Shown: piece by piece, positions 21,843 to 29,916 of the stretch
How positions within the stretch are numbered: the stretch's first letter is position 1
Layout: every line of letters begins with the position of its first letter
Assembly (NCBI GenBank): GCA_025351965.1
Contig: JANXUX010000444.1
Coordinates: forward strand, 1-34,752
Direction of reading: 5' to 3'
DNA from: Actinomycetes bacterium
Lineage (GTDB): Bacteria; Actinomycetota; Acidimicrobiia; Acidimicrobiales; Ilumatobacteraceae
Length of the DNA: 34,752 nucleotides
Position numbers and translations under genes: made by a program
Notes under the pieces: generated by a model
Seen by the model: the letters and a program-made list of their open reading frames with translations, nothing else
Told to the model about the DNA's origin: nothing
The model's database searches: none

Positions 21843-24421
21843 GGTGCGGCCTCTGTTTCAGTCAGCATCGGGTCGGCCATCGTTGGATCGAACCCGCTGT
21901 CGAGGACCGCGCGCAGCCGGATCGACATCGTCAGCCCACCACCGGGGGTGTCCTCGGCCTCGAGTCGAGCGCCGATGGCGTCGATGAATCCACGGGCGAT
22001 GGCCAACCCGAGGCCGACTCCGGCATCGTTCGATCGGTCACCGAGTCGTTGGAACGGGACGAACATCCTGTCGCGTTCGGCGACAGGGATGCCCGGGCCC
22101 CTGTCGATGATCCGCAGATCGACGAAGTTGCCGACCAGGCCTGCATCGATGCGCACCATTGCCTCGTCCGGCGACCAGGCCACTGCGTTGGAAATCAGGT
22201 TGGCGAGCGCTCGGGACAGCAGACCGGCGTCGGCGTGGACCAGCGGCAGCGACTCCGACACCGACACGTTCACCCGGTCCACGCTCGTCGGGGCGGTGCC
22301 GAGGGCGGAGGCAACGACTTCTTCGAGCGCGACCTTGCCGGTCGCGCGGCCGATGACGCCCGCCTGCAGCCGGCTCATGTCGAGCAAGTCGCGTACCATC
22401 CCGTCGAGGCGGTCGGCAGCCTGGTCGATGTTGACGAGGAGGGCTGTGCGATCCTCGGCGCTGAACTCGACGTCGGTTTGCAGCAGCCCGCTGGCGGACG
22501 CCTTGATGGACGCGAGCGGCGTGCGCAGATCGTGTGACACCGCCTGCAGGAGCGCTGTGCGCAGCGCGTTGGCCTCGGAGAGGACTTCGGCGTTGGCGGC
22601 ATCGGCGCGCAGCTGACGGCCACGCAGCGCGACCGACAGCTGATCACCGAAGGCCCGCAGCACCTCGAGCTGATCGGGTCCGAGAGCTTCGGTGGACACG
22701 ACCAGGCGAATGCTGCCGTCCTCTTCGAGATCGACGGTGGTGCCGTCGGACGGGTCGAGCAGTTCGCGGCTGCCGACGAGCACCGTTGGCCACCAGCCGT
22801 GCTCCTGGCGCTCCAGCAGCGCAGCGGCCTCGAGCCCGAACGTGGCCCGGAGCTGTTCGAGCAACTCGGGCAACGGGTCGTGAGCCCCGACGAGCGTCGC
22901 CGCGGATCGGGCGAGCGCTCCCGCCTCGGCGCGAGCGCGGACGGCTTCGCGCGAGCGGCTTGCCGATCGGTCGACGATGGCGCCGACGACGATCGTCACT
23001 GCGACGAACACAGCGAACGCAACGACGTTCTGCGCGTCGGTGACGGCCAGGGTGTGCAGCGGTTCGGTGAGGAACCAGTTGGTCAACGCGAACGCCAGCG
23101 CAGAGGCCACCAGACCGGGGATCAGGCCGCCGAGCGTGGCCACACCCACCACCACGCACAGGTCGAGCAGCAACGCCGTGCCGAGCGAGATGTGCTGACG
23201 AATCGTCGTCAGCACGAGCGTCAGCAGCGGGAGACCGACGAGGCACAGCAACCACGCCGCCGAGCGCAGCCGGGGACGCACGGGCACGACGCGGCGCAGG
23301 TGCGGCAGTCGCGGCATCGAGTAGTGGGCGCGTGACTCGGGCGCGTCGGTGCCGATCACGTGCACGTCGATGTGGCCGAGCTCGTCGATGAGCGCTTTGG
23401 CGATCGAGCCCGCGGACCGACCTCTGCGAGCCCGTTTGCCGGGGACGCGTCGGTTCGCGCCGAGCACCAGTTGGGTTGCCTGCTCGACACGCGCGAAGGC
23501 GGCGAGTGCTTGGGCGACGTCGTCGCCGACGACTTCGCGATAGGCGCCACCGAGCTCGGTCAGGAGCCGGCGCTGCAGCTCGAGGTCCGGCCCCGGCTGG
23601 CGCTCATCCGCAACGACGTGCACACCGACGAGCTCGCCGCGGACCCGGCCGGCGATGCGCGCCGCACGGCGCACGACGTGACCGCCGCCGAAGCCGGCGA
23701 GTGCAATGACGATCCGCTCGCGGATCTCCCACGGCTCGGCGATGCCGTGGATGGTGACGTAGTCCTGCAGGCGTTCGTCCACGCGGTCGGCGACCCACAG
23801 CAGGGCGAGTTGACGCAGCGCGCCCAGGGTGCCGGGCCTAAAGTAGTCGGCGAGTGCAGCATCGATGCGCTCCGGGGGAAAGACGTTGCCGTGGGCGAGG
23901 CGGCGACGCAGGGCCTCCGGACTCATGTCGACGAGCTCGATCTGATCGGCAGCACGGACGAAGGAATCGGGGATCGTCTCCGGTGGTGCGGTTCCCGTGA
24001 TGGTCGCGATCACGTCGTTCATCGATTCGAGGTTCTCGACGCCGACAGTGGTGACCACGTCGATGCCAGCTGCGAGGAGCTGCTCGACCTCGTGCCAGCG
24101 GTGCTCGCCCGGTGCGATGTGGTGGGCCATGTCGTCGACCAGCACGACCGCCGGCCGGGCCGCGATGACTGCCTCGAGATGCATCTCCGGCACCGCCACC
24201 CCGGCGAGCAACACCGAGCGGGGTGGCACGACCGTCATACCGGTCAGGAGGTCGTGGATGGCCGTGCGCCCGTGTGGCTCGACGATTCCGACGACGACAT
24301 CGGTGCCGCGCCCCGACCGGCGCCGGCCCTCCTCCAACATTGCGTACGTCTTGCCGACCCCGGGGGCGGCACCGAGGTACACGCGCAGCGTGCCCCGCTT
24401 GGTCGCCGCGGGCGTGCTCAT
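21839..24421 (-). CDS. kdpD: Potassium-sensing histidine kinase KdpD
   Basis: This is an 860-residue membrane sensor kinase with the full KdpD architecture. The N-terminal KdpD domain has Walker A GAAPGVGKTYAML (17–29) and VLVDDMAHHIAPGEHRWHEVE, where the usual DELAH is DDMAH. A USP-like domain at about 250–370 (IVIALAGFGGGHVVRRAARIA) is followed by four membrane segments at about 395–495, a GAF-like region, and HisKA with phosphorylated His630 (VSHDLRTPLASI). The ATPase domain ends the protein (N box NLISNAVAWSPDE, G boxes DRGPGIP and GVGLGLAIARGF). In B. subtilis-type systems the USP domain binds c-di-AMP. Its ATG overlaps the pdxA-like stop (ATGA) and its stop overlaps kdpE, so the three are translationally coupled. 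Confidence 0.95.
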   Translation of the reverse strand: MSTPAATKRGTLRVYLGAAPGVGKTYAMLEEGRRRSGRGTDVVVGIVEPHGRTAIHDLLTGMTVVPPRSVLLAGVAVPEMHLEAVIAARPAVVLVDDMAHHIAPGEHRWHEVEQLLAAGIDVVTTVGVENLESMNDVIATITGTAPPETIPDSFVRAADQIELVDMSPEALRRRLAHGNVFPPERIDAALADYFRPGTLGALRQLALLWVADRVDERLQDYVTIHGIAEPWEIRERIVIALAGFGGGHVVRRAARIAGRVRGELVGVHVVADERQPGPDLELQRRLLTELGGAYREVVGDDVAQALAAFARVEQATQLVLGANRRVPGKRARRGRSAGSIAKALIDELGHIDVHVIGTDAPESRAHYSMPRLPHLRRVVPVRPRLRSAAWLLCLVGLPLLTLVLTTIRQHISLGTALLLDLCVVVGVATLGGLIPGLVASALAFALTNWFLTEPLHTLAVTDAQNVVAFAVFVAVTIVVGAIVDRSASRSREAVRARAEAGALARSAATLVGAHDPLPELLEQLRATFGLEAAALLERQEHGWWPTVLVGSRELLDPSDGTTVDLEEDGSIRLVVSTEALGPDQLEVLRAFGDQLSVALRGRQLRADAANAEVLSEANALRTALLQAVSHDLRTPLASIKASASGLLQTDVEFSAEDRTALLVNIDQAADRLDGMVRDLLDMSRLQAGVIGRATGKVALEEVVASALGTAPTSVDRVNVSVSESLPLVHADAGLLSRALANLISNAVAWSPDEAMVRIDAGLVGNFVDLRIIDRGPGIPVAERDRMFVPFQRLGDRSNDAGVGLGLAIARGFIDAIGARLEAEDTPGGGLTMSIRLRAVLDSGFDPTMADPMLTETEAAP

Positions 24422-25413
24422 CGTCCGGGGCGGGCCGACACGGCGGCGAGGCCGACCGCCTGGCGCAGTGCCTCGGCCATCGACCGTTCGTCGGCGACAC
24501 CGGTTCCGGCGATGTCGAATGCCGTGCCGTGATCGACCGAAGTGCGCACCACGGGCAGGCCGATCGTGATGTTGACCCCGGCCTCGAGACCGAGGACCTT
24601 GATGGGTCCATGACCTTGGTCGTGGTACATCGCGACGACGCAGTCGAAGTCGCCGCGCCGGGCCCGGAAGAACAGCGTGTCGGCGGGCAACGGTCCGACG
24701 GCGTCGATGCCCTCGGCACGGACCATGGCGATGGCCGGCTCGATCTTGGAGCCTTCCTCGCCGTGGCCGAACAGGCCGTTCTCGCCCGCGTGAGGGTTGA
24801 TACCGCAGACCGCGAGGCGTGGCGCGCTGATGCCGGAGCGGAGAAGTGTCTCGTGGGCGCGACGGATCGTACGCGCCACCAGGCCCGGCTCGATCTTGGC
24901 GACAGCGTCGATGATGCCGATGTGCGTGGTGACGTGCACGACTCGCAGACCGGGGGCGACGAGCATCATCGAGACCTCGTCCGTGCCGGTGAGGTGGGCA
25001 AGCAACTCGGTGTGCCCGGGGTAGACGTGGCCGGCCGCGTGCAGGGCCTCCTTGTTCAGTGGCGCAGTGCAGATCGCCTGCACCTCACCGCACATCGCCA
25101 GCTCGGCGGCCCGCTCGATGTAGCGGTAGGCGGCATCGCCGCCGACCGCAGAGACCTGCCCCCAGGGCAGGTCGGCGGGCACGGAGCCGACGTCCACGAT
25201 CTCGACGGTGGAGCGGTCGAGCACGACCCCGCACAGCGCCGCTGCGGCCTCGAGCCGGGCGGTGTCGCCGATCACGAGCGGCCTGCACATCGCCAGTACG
25301 TCCGGCCGGGCGAGTGCTTTCGCGACGACCTCGGGCCCGACGCCGCTCGGGTCACCCATCGTGATCGCGATGACCGGTCGGGTGTCGGTGGACGGCTGCA
25401 TGATGCGATCCAT
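24418..25413 (-). CDS. PdxA-family 4-phospho acid-sugar dehydrogenase (PdxA2-like)
   Basis: This is an NAD-dependent dehydrogenase of the PdxA family (331 residues). It has the opening AITMGDPSGVGPEVVAKAL, the metal- and substrate-binding histidines in YPGHTELLAHLTG and YHDQGHGPIK, and VRTSVDHGTAFDIAGTG near the end. PdxA proper makes pyridoxine phosphate. However, the adjacent DUF1537 kinase gene indicates the PdxA2 type, which oxidatively decarboxylates 4-phospho-D-threonate or -erythronate to dihydroxyacetone phosphate in known pathways. ATG 25413 is chosen because GGTGGGG precedes it; ATG 25401 is possible. It starts 13 bases after the kinase stop and overlaps kdpD by four bases. Family sure, substrate inferred from context. 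Confidence 0.87.
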   Translation of the reverse strand: MDRIMQPSTDTRPVIAITMGDPSGVGPEVVAKALARPDVLAMCRPLVIGDTARLEAAAALCGVVLDRSTVEIVDVGSVPADLPWGQVSAVGGDAAYRYIERAAELAMCGEVQAICTAPLNKEALHAAGHVYPGHTELLAHLTGTDEVSMMLVAPGLRVVHVTTHIGIIDAVAKIEPGLVARTIRRAHETLLRSGISAPRLAVCGINPHAGENGLFGHGEEGSKIEPAIAMVRAEGIDAVGPLPADTLFFRARRGDFDCVVAMYHDQGHGPIKVLGLEAGVNITIGLPVVRTSVDHGTAFDIAGTGVADERSMAEALRQAVGLAAVSARPGR

Positions 25414-25426
25414 TATGTCCCCACCG

Positions 25427-26467
25427 TCACACCGCGCCGGGATCCCGGGTCGTGCCGGGCGGTCCGCCGCGGTAGAGGAACTCGGCTGCCGCGACGAGAG
25501 CAGCCTCGTCCCCGAACCCGCCGGCCTTGGTGACGAGTGTGATCGACCGTTGCTCGCCGTCGTGGTCGAGGGTCGCCGTCGCCCACGGCATGCCGATCTC
25601 GACCTCGCCGCCGACGGTGAGCTGGTGGATGCCCAGCGCGTCGAGCACCATCCGTGCCGTCTGCCCGCCGGTGAGCACGAGGCCATCGACCTTGCGCAGC
25701 GTCGGCACGATCTGGTCGACGAAGTCCGCGTCGTGGGGATCGATACGGAACACCTGGCTGTTGGTGGCTCGCTGCGCGGCGCCGTCGAGTCGGGCCAATT
25801 GCGCCATCGTACGTTCGTGCTGTGAGCCGGCGACGATCGCGATGCGGTCGGCATCGGTCAGCGCGACCGTGGTCGGCGCTGCCGGGGCATCGGCGAAGCC
25901 GACGAGGTGCCGGGCCAAGCCGGCCGATCCCACCCAGAGCGTGTCGCCGGGCCGGGCCGGGTCGTGCATCCGTCTGACGACCGCAGCGAGATCCTCGTCG
26001 GTGCGCACGACCGGGATGAACAGGCCGGCATCGGCCGGGAACCCGCGCAGTGCGTCGCGCAGGCTGCCGTTCTCCAACGGTTCGCCGTCGACGTGCACAC
26101 AGGCGTCGACGACGGTTCGGCCCAGCGCCGGGAACGCCGGACAGATGACGACGTGCTTCGGCGGTGTCTCCAGCGCCGACAAGACCGCGAGCACCGAGGC
26201 GCGGACGTGCCCGCGCAACGTGGAGTCGATCTTGACGAAGACGGGGCGATGCGGCGAAGCCCGTACGGCCGTCGCGGTCGCCAGGAACGCGTCGTCCTCG
26301 TCGAGCATCCGTGCGTTGGTGTCGATCGCGACCACGCCGGCGTTGGCCACTTCGCTCGACGGCACACTCGCCGGCCCACCGAGCACGACCACGGTGCTGT
26401 GTCCAGCCGCAGCAAAGGCCCCTGCGCTGTCGGCAGCTCCGGTCAGGTCGTCGGCAACGATGAGCAC
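25427..26467 (-). CDS. Four-carbon acid-sugar kinase (DUF1537 family)
   Basis: This is a predicted cytoplasmic kinase phosphorylating an aldonate such as D-threonate or D-erythronate at O4. The 346 residues contain the family's N-terminal substrate domain motifs VADDLTGAADSAGAF and KIDSTLRGHV, and the C-terminal nucleotide domain motifs IAIVAGSQHERTMAQL, LVLTGGQTARMVL and TKAGGFGDE. It is shorter than the usual roughly 420 residues, with reduced linkers but no missing core motif. The start is GTG 26467, which begins directly with the family's first strand. The pairing with a PdxA-like dehydrogenase reproduces the DtnK/PdxA2 module. Substrate specificity is inference from that pairing. Confidence 0.88.
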   Translation of the reverse strand: MLIVADDLTGAADSAGAFAAAGHSTVVVLGGPASVPSSEVANAGVVAIDTNARMLDEDDAFLATATAVRASPHRPVFVKIDSTLRGHVRASVLAVLSALETPPKHVVICPAFPALGRTVVDACVHVDGEPLENGSLRDALRGFPADAGLFIPVVRTDEDLAAVVRRMHDPARPGDTLWVGSAGLARHLVGFADAPAAPTTVALTDADRIAIVAGSQHERTMAQLARLDGAAQRATNSQVFRIDPHDADFVDQIVPTLRKVDGLVLTGGQTARMVLDALGIHQLTVGGEVEIGMPWATATLDHDGEQRSITLVTKAGGFGDEAALVAAAEFLYRGGPPGTTRDPGAV

Positions 26468-26539
26468 GTCGTATCTTGCTCCGTCAGGAGTCCGCCGGCG
26501 CAGCCCGGCCTCGTGAACTGGGGCGTCGGGACATGTCGA

Positions 26540-27514
26540 TCAGGCCGGGATGGGCGTGGGCGCCGGCTCGCCGCGCAGCACGGCGAGGGTGTTCGTCGCG
26601 GCGAGGGTTGCCATCGCGGTGCGCGTCTCGACCGTGGCCGACCCGAGATGGGGGATCAACACGGCGTTGTCGAGGGTGAGCAGGCCGGGGTGGATCGTCG
26701 GTTCGTTCTCGAACACGTCGAGGCCCGCCCCTGCGATCTCCCCCGTTGCGAGCGCATCGGCGAGCGCAGCCTCGTCGACGACCGGGCCTCGAGCGGTGTT
26801 GATCAGGAACGAGTCGGAACGCATCGTCGCCAGTTGTGCAGCGCCGATGAGGTGGTGGGTCGCCGGTGAGTAGGGGCAGTGCAGTGAGACGACATCGCTG
26901 GTCGCGAGGAGGTCGTCCATCTCCATCCGCACACAGCCAAGTTCGGCGGCGAGCTCGGGGGCGATCGCACTGCGGTTGGAGTAGGCGATGGTCATCCCGA
27001 ACGCCCTGGCCCGGCGGGCGAGCGCCGCACCGATCTGGCCCATACCGACGATGCCGAGCTGGCGGCCCTGGATGCTGGTGCCGAGCATGTAGAACATGCC
27101 CCACTGCCACGGCTGCTGATCGCGGATGACCCGCTCACCCTCGGCCAGCCGGCGGGTCGACATCAGGATCAGCGCCATCGCGATGTCGGCCGTTGCGTCG
27201 GTGAGGACACCCGGGGTGTTCGTCGCGATGATGCCGCGCGTTCGACACGCTGGGACGTCGATGTTGTTGTAGCCGACAGCGACGTTCGACACGACGCGCA
27301 GCTGCGGGCCGGCGGCGTCGAGCAGTTCGGCGTCGACCTTCTCGGTCAGCAGCGACAGGATCGCGTCGGCACCGGCGACGCGGGTGAGCAGTTCCTCGCG
27401 CGTGACCAGGATCTCGCTGTCCCAGGACTCGACCTCGTGGCCTGCGGCGGACAGCATCACGACCGCCTCGTTCGGCACCCGACCGGTGATGACGACGCGC
27501 TGGGGGGCTGGCAT
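26540..27514 (-). CDS. D-2-hydroxyacid dehydrogenase (glyoxylate/hydroxypyruvate reductase-like)
   Basis: This 324-residue NAD(P)H-dependent dehydrogenase interconverts a D-2-hydroxyacid and its 2-oxoacid, most likely glycerate/hydroxypyruvate or glycolate/glyoxylate. The substrate loop VSNVAVGYNNIDV, the Rossmann motif GIVGMGQIG, the catalytic Arg in LINTARGPVVDE, Glu in GLDVFENEP and His in LIPHLGSAT are all in place. NRSAIAP after the second strand suggests NADPH preference. Its ATG overlaps the aminotransferase stop by one base (TGATG), so the two are coupled and may act on the same 2-oxoacid. A 72-base gap with no evident promoter separates it from the kinase gene. Confidence 0.9.
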   Translation of the reverse strand: MPAPQRVVITGRVPNEAVVMLSAAGHEVESWDSEILVTREELLTRVAGADAILSLLTEKVDAELLDAAGPQLRVVSNVAVGYNNIDVPACRTRGIIATNTPGVLTDATADIAMALILMSTRRLAEGERVIRDQQPWQWGMFYMLGTSIQGRQLGIVGMGQIGAALARRARAFGMTIAYSNRSAIAPELAAELGCVRMEMDDLLATSDVVSLHCPYSPATHHLIGAAQLATMRSDSFLINTARGPVVDEAALADALATGEIAGAGLDVFENEPTIHPGLLTLDNAVLIPHLGSATVETRTAMATLAATNTLAVLRGEPAPTPIPA

Positions 27515-28710
27515 CAGAACGTTCCGATCCAGTCCTGGAGCAGGCCGAGGCCTTCGCGGATGTCCTCGGTGCTGATGCCCGAATAGGCGAAGCGCACGTA
27601 CTGTCGCTCCTCGCCCGGCTGCGGGCGACCGAAGTGGCGGCGGGTGCAGAACGACACACCGGTGGCGTGCAGGGCCTGCTCGGCGAACACGGCGAGGTCG
27701 TCGGTACCGACGATCGCCATCGCGTCGGTGACGTCAGGGAACAGGTAGAACGTGGCTTCGGGAGCGAGGACCGACATCCCCTTGGTCGCGTTGACCACCT
27801 CGACGGCTGCGTCACGGCGCTCGACCAGGACGTCCAGCATCGCCCGAGCCTCGGTCTGGTCACCGCGGATGCCCTCGACGCCGGCGTACTGCACGAAGTG
27901 GGTCGTACAGCTCTCGTCGTTGGTGTTCAGCTTGGCGATCGTGTCTGCGATCTCGACCGGACCGACCGCTGCGCCGAGCCGCCAGCCGGTCATCGCGAAC
28001 TTCTTCGAGAACGTGTACAGGATCACGGTGCGCTCCTGCATCCCCGGCAGCGAGGCAATCGACTTGGAGGTGCCGGAGTAGCGCATTTCGAAGTAGGCCT
28101 CGTCGGACAGCACCCACAGGTCGTGCTCGATCGCGATCTGGGCGATGGCCTCACGCTCGGCATCGGTGGACTCCGAGCCGATCGGGTTCTGGAGATCGTT
28201 GTAGATGATGGCGCGCGTGGCCGGCGTGATCAGCGAGCGGATCTGGTCGAGGTCGATGTTGAAGCCGGTGGGGGAGGGCAGGTAGCGGTAGGCCTTGGCC
28301 ACGCCGCCGAAGTACTCGATCTGGCTCTCGTAGATCGGATAGCCGGGGTTCGGGTACAGCACCTCTTCGCCGGGGTTCATCACGGCCTGGATGAACTTGG
28401 TGATGACCGGCTTGCCGCCGGGCTGGACCACGACCTGGCCTGGCGAGTACTGCAGGCCGCGACGCATCCCGATGTCCTCGGCGAGCGCCTCGCGTAGCTG
28501 CGGGATACCGGCGGCCGGGCAGTAGCCCGTCTTGCCGTCGGCGACCGCCCGGTCCATCGCCGCGACGACGTTCGACGGCGTCGTGAGATTGAGGTCGCCC
28601 AGGTGGAAGGGGTAGATGCGGTTGCCCTTCGCGCCCCACTCGGCGGCGGCGAGGGAGACGGAGAACGCGGTCTCGGTGCCCAGTCGTTGCAGTCGTTCGG
28701 CCAGTGCCAT
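27514..28710 (-). CDS. PLP-dependent aminotransferase (class I/II)
   Basis: This is a fold-type I aminotransferase of 398 residues. Recognisable positions are the N-terminal FHLGDLNLTTP, YCPAAGIPQLREALA, the cofactor Asn in YNDLQNPIGS, Asp and Tyr in LSDEAYFEM, the Schiff-base Lys in TFSKKFAMTGWRLGA, and the carboxylate-binding Arg in VRFAYSG. The subgroup resembles aspartate/LL-DAP-type enzymes, but the amino donor and acceptor cannot be told. ATG 28710 is chosen because of the AGGGAGAT upstream and the N-terminal homology; the frame stays open much further upstream by chance. It is first in the seven-gene leftward run. Coupling to a hydroxyacid dehydrogenase suggests a 2-oxoacid substrate such as glyoxylate or hydroxypyruvate. 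Confidence 0.9.
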   Translation of the reverse strand: MALAERLQRLGTETAFSVSLAAAEWGAKGNRIYPFHLGDLNLTTPSNVVAAMDRAVADGKTGYCPAAGIPQLREALAEDIGMRRGLQYSPGQVVVQPGGKPVITKFIQAVMNPGEEVLYPNPGYPIYESQIEYFGGVAKAYRYLPSPTGFNIDLDQIRSLITPATRAIIYNDLQNPIGSESTDAEREAIAQIAIEHDLWVLSDEAYFEMRYSGTSKSIASLPGMQERTVILYTFSKKFAMTGWRLGAAVGPVEIADTIAKLNTNDESCTTHFVQYAGVEGIRGDQTEARAMLDVLVERRDAAVEVVNATKGMSVLAPEATFYLFPDVTDAMAIVGTDDLAVFAEQALHATGVSFCTRRHFGRPQPGEERQYVRFAYSGISTEDIREGLGLLQDWIGTF

Positions 28711-28758
28711 GTCGCATCTCCCTGTCCTCGAGTGCCCTCGAACCAGCACAAGGCCGCA

Positions 28759-28764
28759 ATTGTA
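28759..28764 (-). promoter_or_regulatory. -10 box of the seven-gene leftward run
   Basis: On the minus strand TACAAT is a near-perfect -10 box. It would start transcription near 28752, leaving a leader of about 40 bases to ATG 28710 with a good Shine–Dalgarno. No convincing -35 box is seen. Confidence 0.5.
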
Positions 28765-28775
28765 CAAAACGTACA
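28761..28775. promoter_or_regulatory. Operator-like palindrome TGTAC-AAAAC-GTACA
   Basis: Perfect 5-base arms flank a 5-base centre. It overlaps the upstream part of the -10 box of the leftward run. The TTGTAC…GTACA form resembles GntR/FadR-type operators, but the binding protein is unknown and not encoded nearby. Confidence 0.45.
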
Positions 28776-28798
28776 GACCCCGTGCCACGGATCGGCAA

Positions 28799-28817
28799 TC
28801 TTCCGTAGAACGGAAGA
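28799..28817. promoter_or_regulatory. Operator-like palindrome TCTTCCGT-AGA-ACGGAAGA
   Basis: Perfect 8-base arms flank a 3-base centre in the same divergent gap. The palindrome lies 37 bases before the exporter ATPase start, where its promoter should be. It may be an operator for the exporter genes. An RNA hairpin in the leader is also possible. Confidence 0.45.
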
Positions 28818-28854
28818 CGGCATGGTCAGGTCCATCGACGAGGACGGTGGTTGA

Positions 28855-29916
28855 ATGACGACGATGATCAACGGTGCAGGCGAGGCAGATGCGGTGATCC
28901 GCACGCGGCAGTTGCGCAAGGTCTACGCCGGGGCGCCAGCGTTCGGCGGTTTCGCACCTCCCGGTGCCCGACCCGGCGGACCACCTGTTGGGCGCCCGCC
29001 GGGTGCAGATCCGAAGCGCCCACGCGATGCAGCCGTCGATTCGCTCGACCTCGACGTAGGCCGAGGTGAGATCTTCGGTCTGCTCGGGCCGAACGGTGCC
29101 GGCAAGACCACCACCATCGGCATGCTGACGACGCGCATCGTGCCGACGTCGGGCTCGGCGATGGTTGCCGGCGTCGACGTCGTCGCCGATCCAGCGGCAG
29201 CCAAGCAGCACATCGGCGTGGTCACTCAGACGAACACCCTCGACCGTGCGCTCACGGTTCGGGAGAACCTGATCTTCCACGGACGCTACTTCGGGATGAC
29301 GAACAAGCAGGCCAAGGCCGAGTCCGACCGGCTGCTCGAGGTCTTCCGCCTGACCGACAAGAGCACCGTCGGCGTGCAAACACTGTCCGGCGGCCTGGCC
29401 CAGCGGTTGATGGTGGCCCGCTCGATCATGCACCGTCCGTCGGTGCTGTTCCTCGACGAGCCCACGGCCGGTCTCGATCCGCAGACCCGGCTCAGCCTCT
29501 GGGAGCTCATCCGCGAATTGAACGCCGACGGCCAGACCGTTCTGCTGACCACGCACTACATGGAAGAAGCCGACTCGCTGTGCGGGCGCTTGGCGATCAT
29601 GGACCACGGTCGGATCCTCGCCCTCGACACGCCGGATGGACTGAAACGGTCCGTCGATGCCGACACAGTCGTCACCGTCACCGCCGGTGGCGACGCCGGC
29701 CAGTTGGCGACTGCGCTCGCCACGGCCACCGGTGTCGTCAAGGCCGAAGCCACACCGCGCGGTGTCGAGGTGCACATGCGCGGAGGCGCGGGCATCGTGC
29801 CCCGTCTGATGGCGACCGCCGCCGACGCCGGATTCGACGTCTCCGACGTCTCGGTCGCCGAGCCCTCGCTCGAGACCGTGTTCATCCAGCTCACCGGGAA
29901 GGACCTGCGCGACTGA
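28855..29916 (+). CDS. ABC exporter ATP-binding protein (DrrA-like)
   Basis: This is the ATPase of a two-component ABC-2 exporter (353 residues), in the daunorubicin-resistance/polymer-export class. It shows Walker A GPNGAGKTT at 78–86, signature LSGGLAQRLMVAR, Walker B VLFLDEPTAGLDPQTR, switch His in LTTHYMEEAD, and a C-terminal regulatory domain ending LETVFIQLTGKDLRD. Between the first strand (TRQLRKVY) and Walker A there is an unusual insert of about 33 residues (26–58) made almost only of Gly, Pro, Ala and Arg. ATG 28855 has GAGGA ten bases upstream; ATG 28864 is possible. The stop overlaps the permease start (TGATG). The exported substrate is unknown. Confidence 0.93.
   Translation: MTTMINGAGEADAVIRTRQLRKVYAGAPAFGGFAPPGARPGGPPVGRPPGADPKRPRDAAVDSLDLDVGRGEIFGLLGPNGAGKTTTIGMLTTRIVPTSGSAMVAGVDVVADPAAAKQHIGVVTQTNTLDRALTVRENLIFHGRYFGMTNKQAKAESDRLLEVFRLTDKSTVGVQTLSGGLAQRLMVARSIMHRPSVLFLDEPTAGLDPQTRLSLWELIRELNADGQTVLLTTHYMEEADSLCGRLAIMDHGRILALDTPDGLKRSVDADTVVTVTAGGDAGQLATALATATGVVKAEATPRGVEVHMRGGAGIVPRLMATAADAGFDVSDVSVAEPSLETVFIQLTGKDLRD

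Noticed and set aside
24418-25413. PdxA as a vitamin B6 biosynthesis enzyme
   Set aside because: The adjacent DUF1537 kinase gene and absence of other pdx genes favour the PdxA2 catabolic role; not excluded by sequence alone.
28822-28854. Short frame (10 codons) ending directly before the exporter ATPase start
   Set aside because: No promoter spacing or Shine–Dalgarno supports it, unlike the frame at 9012.
28711-29775. Open extension upstream of the aminotransferase
   Set aside because: It lies antisense to the exporter ATPase; ATG 28710 has a good Shine–Dalgarno and starts the conserved N-terminus.
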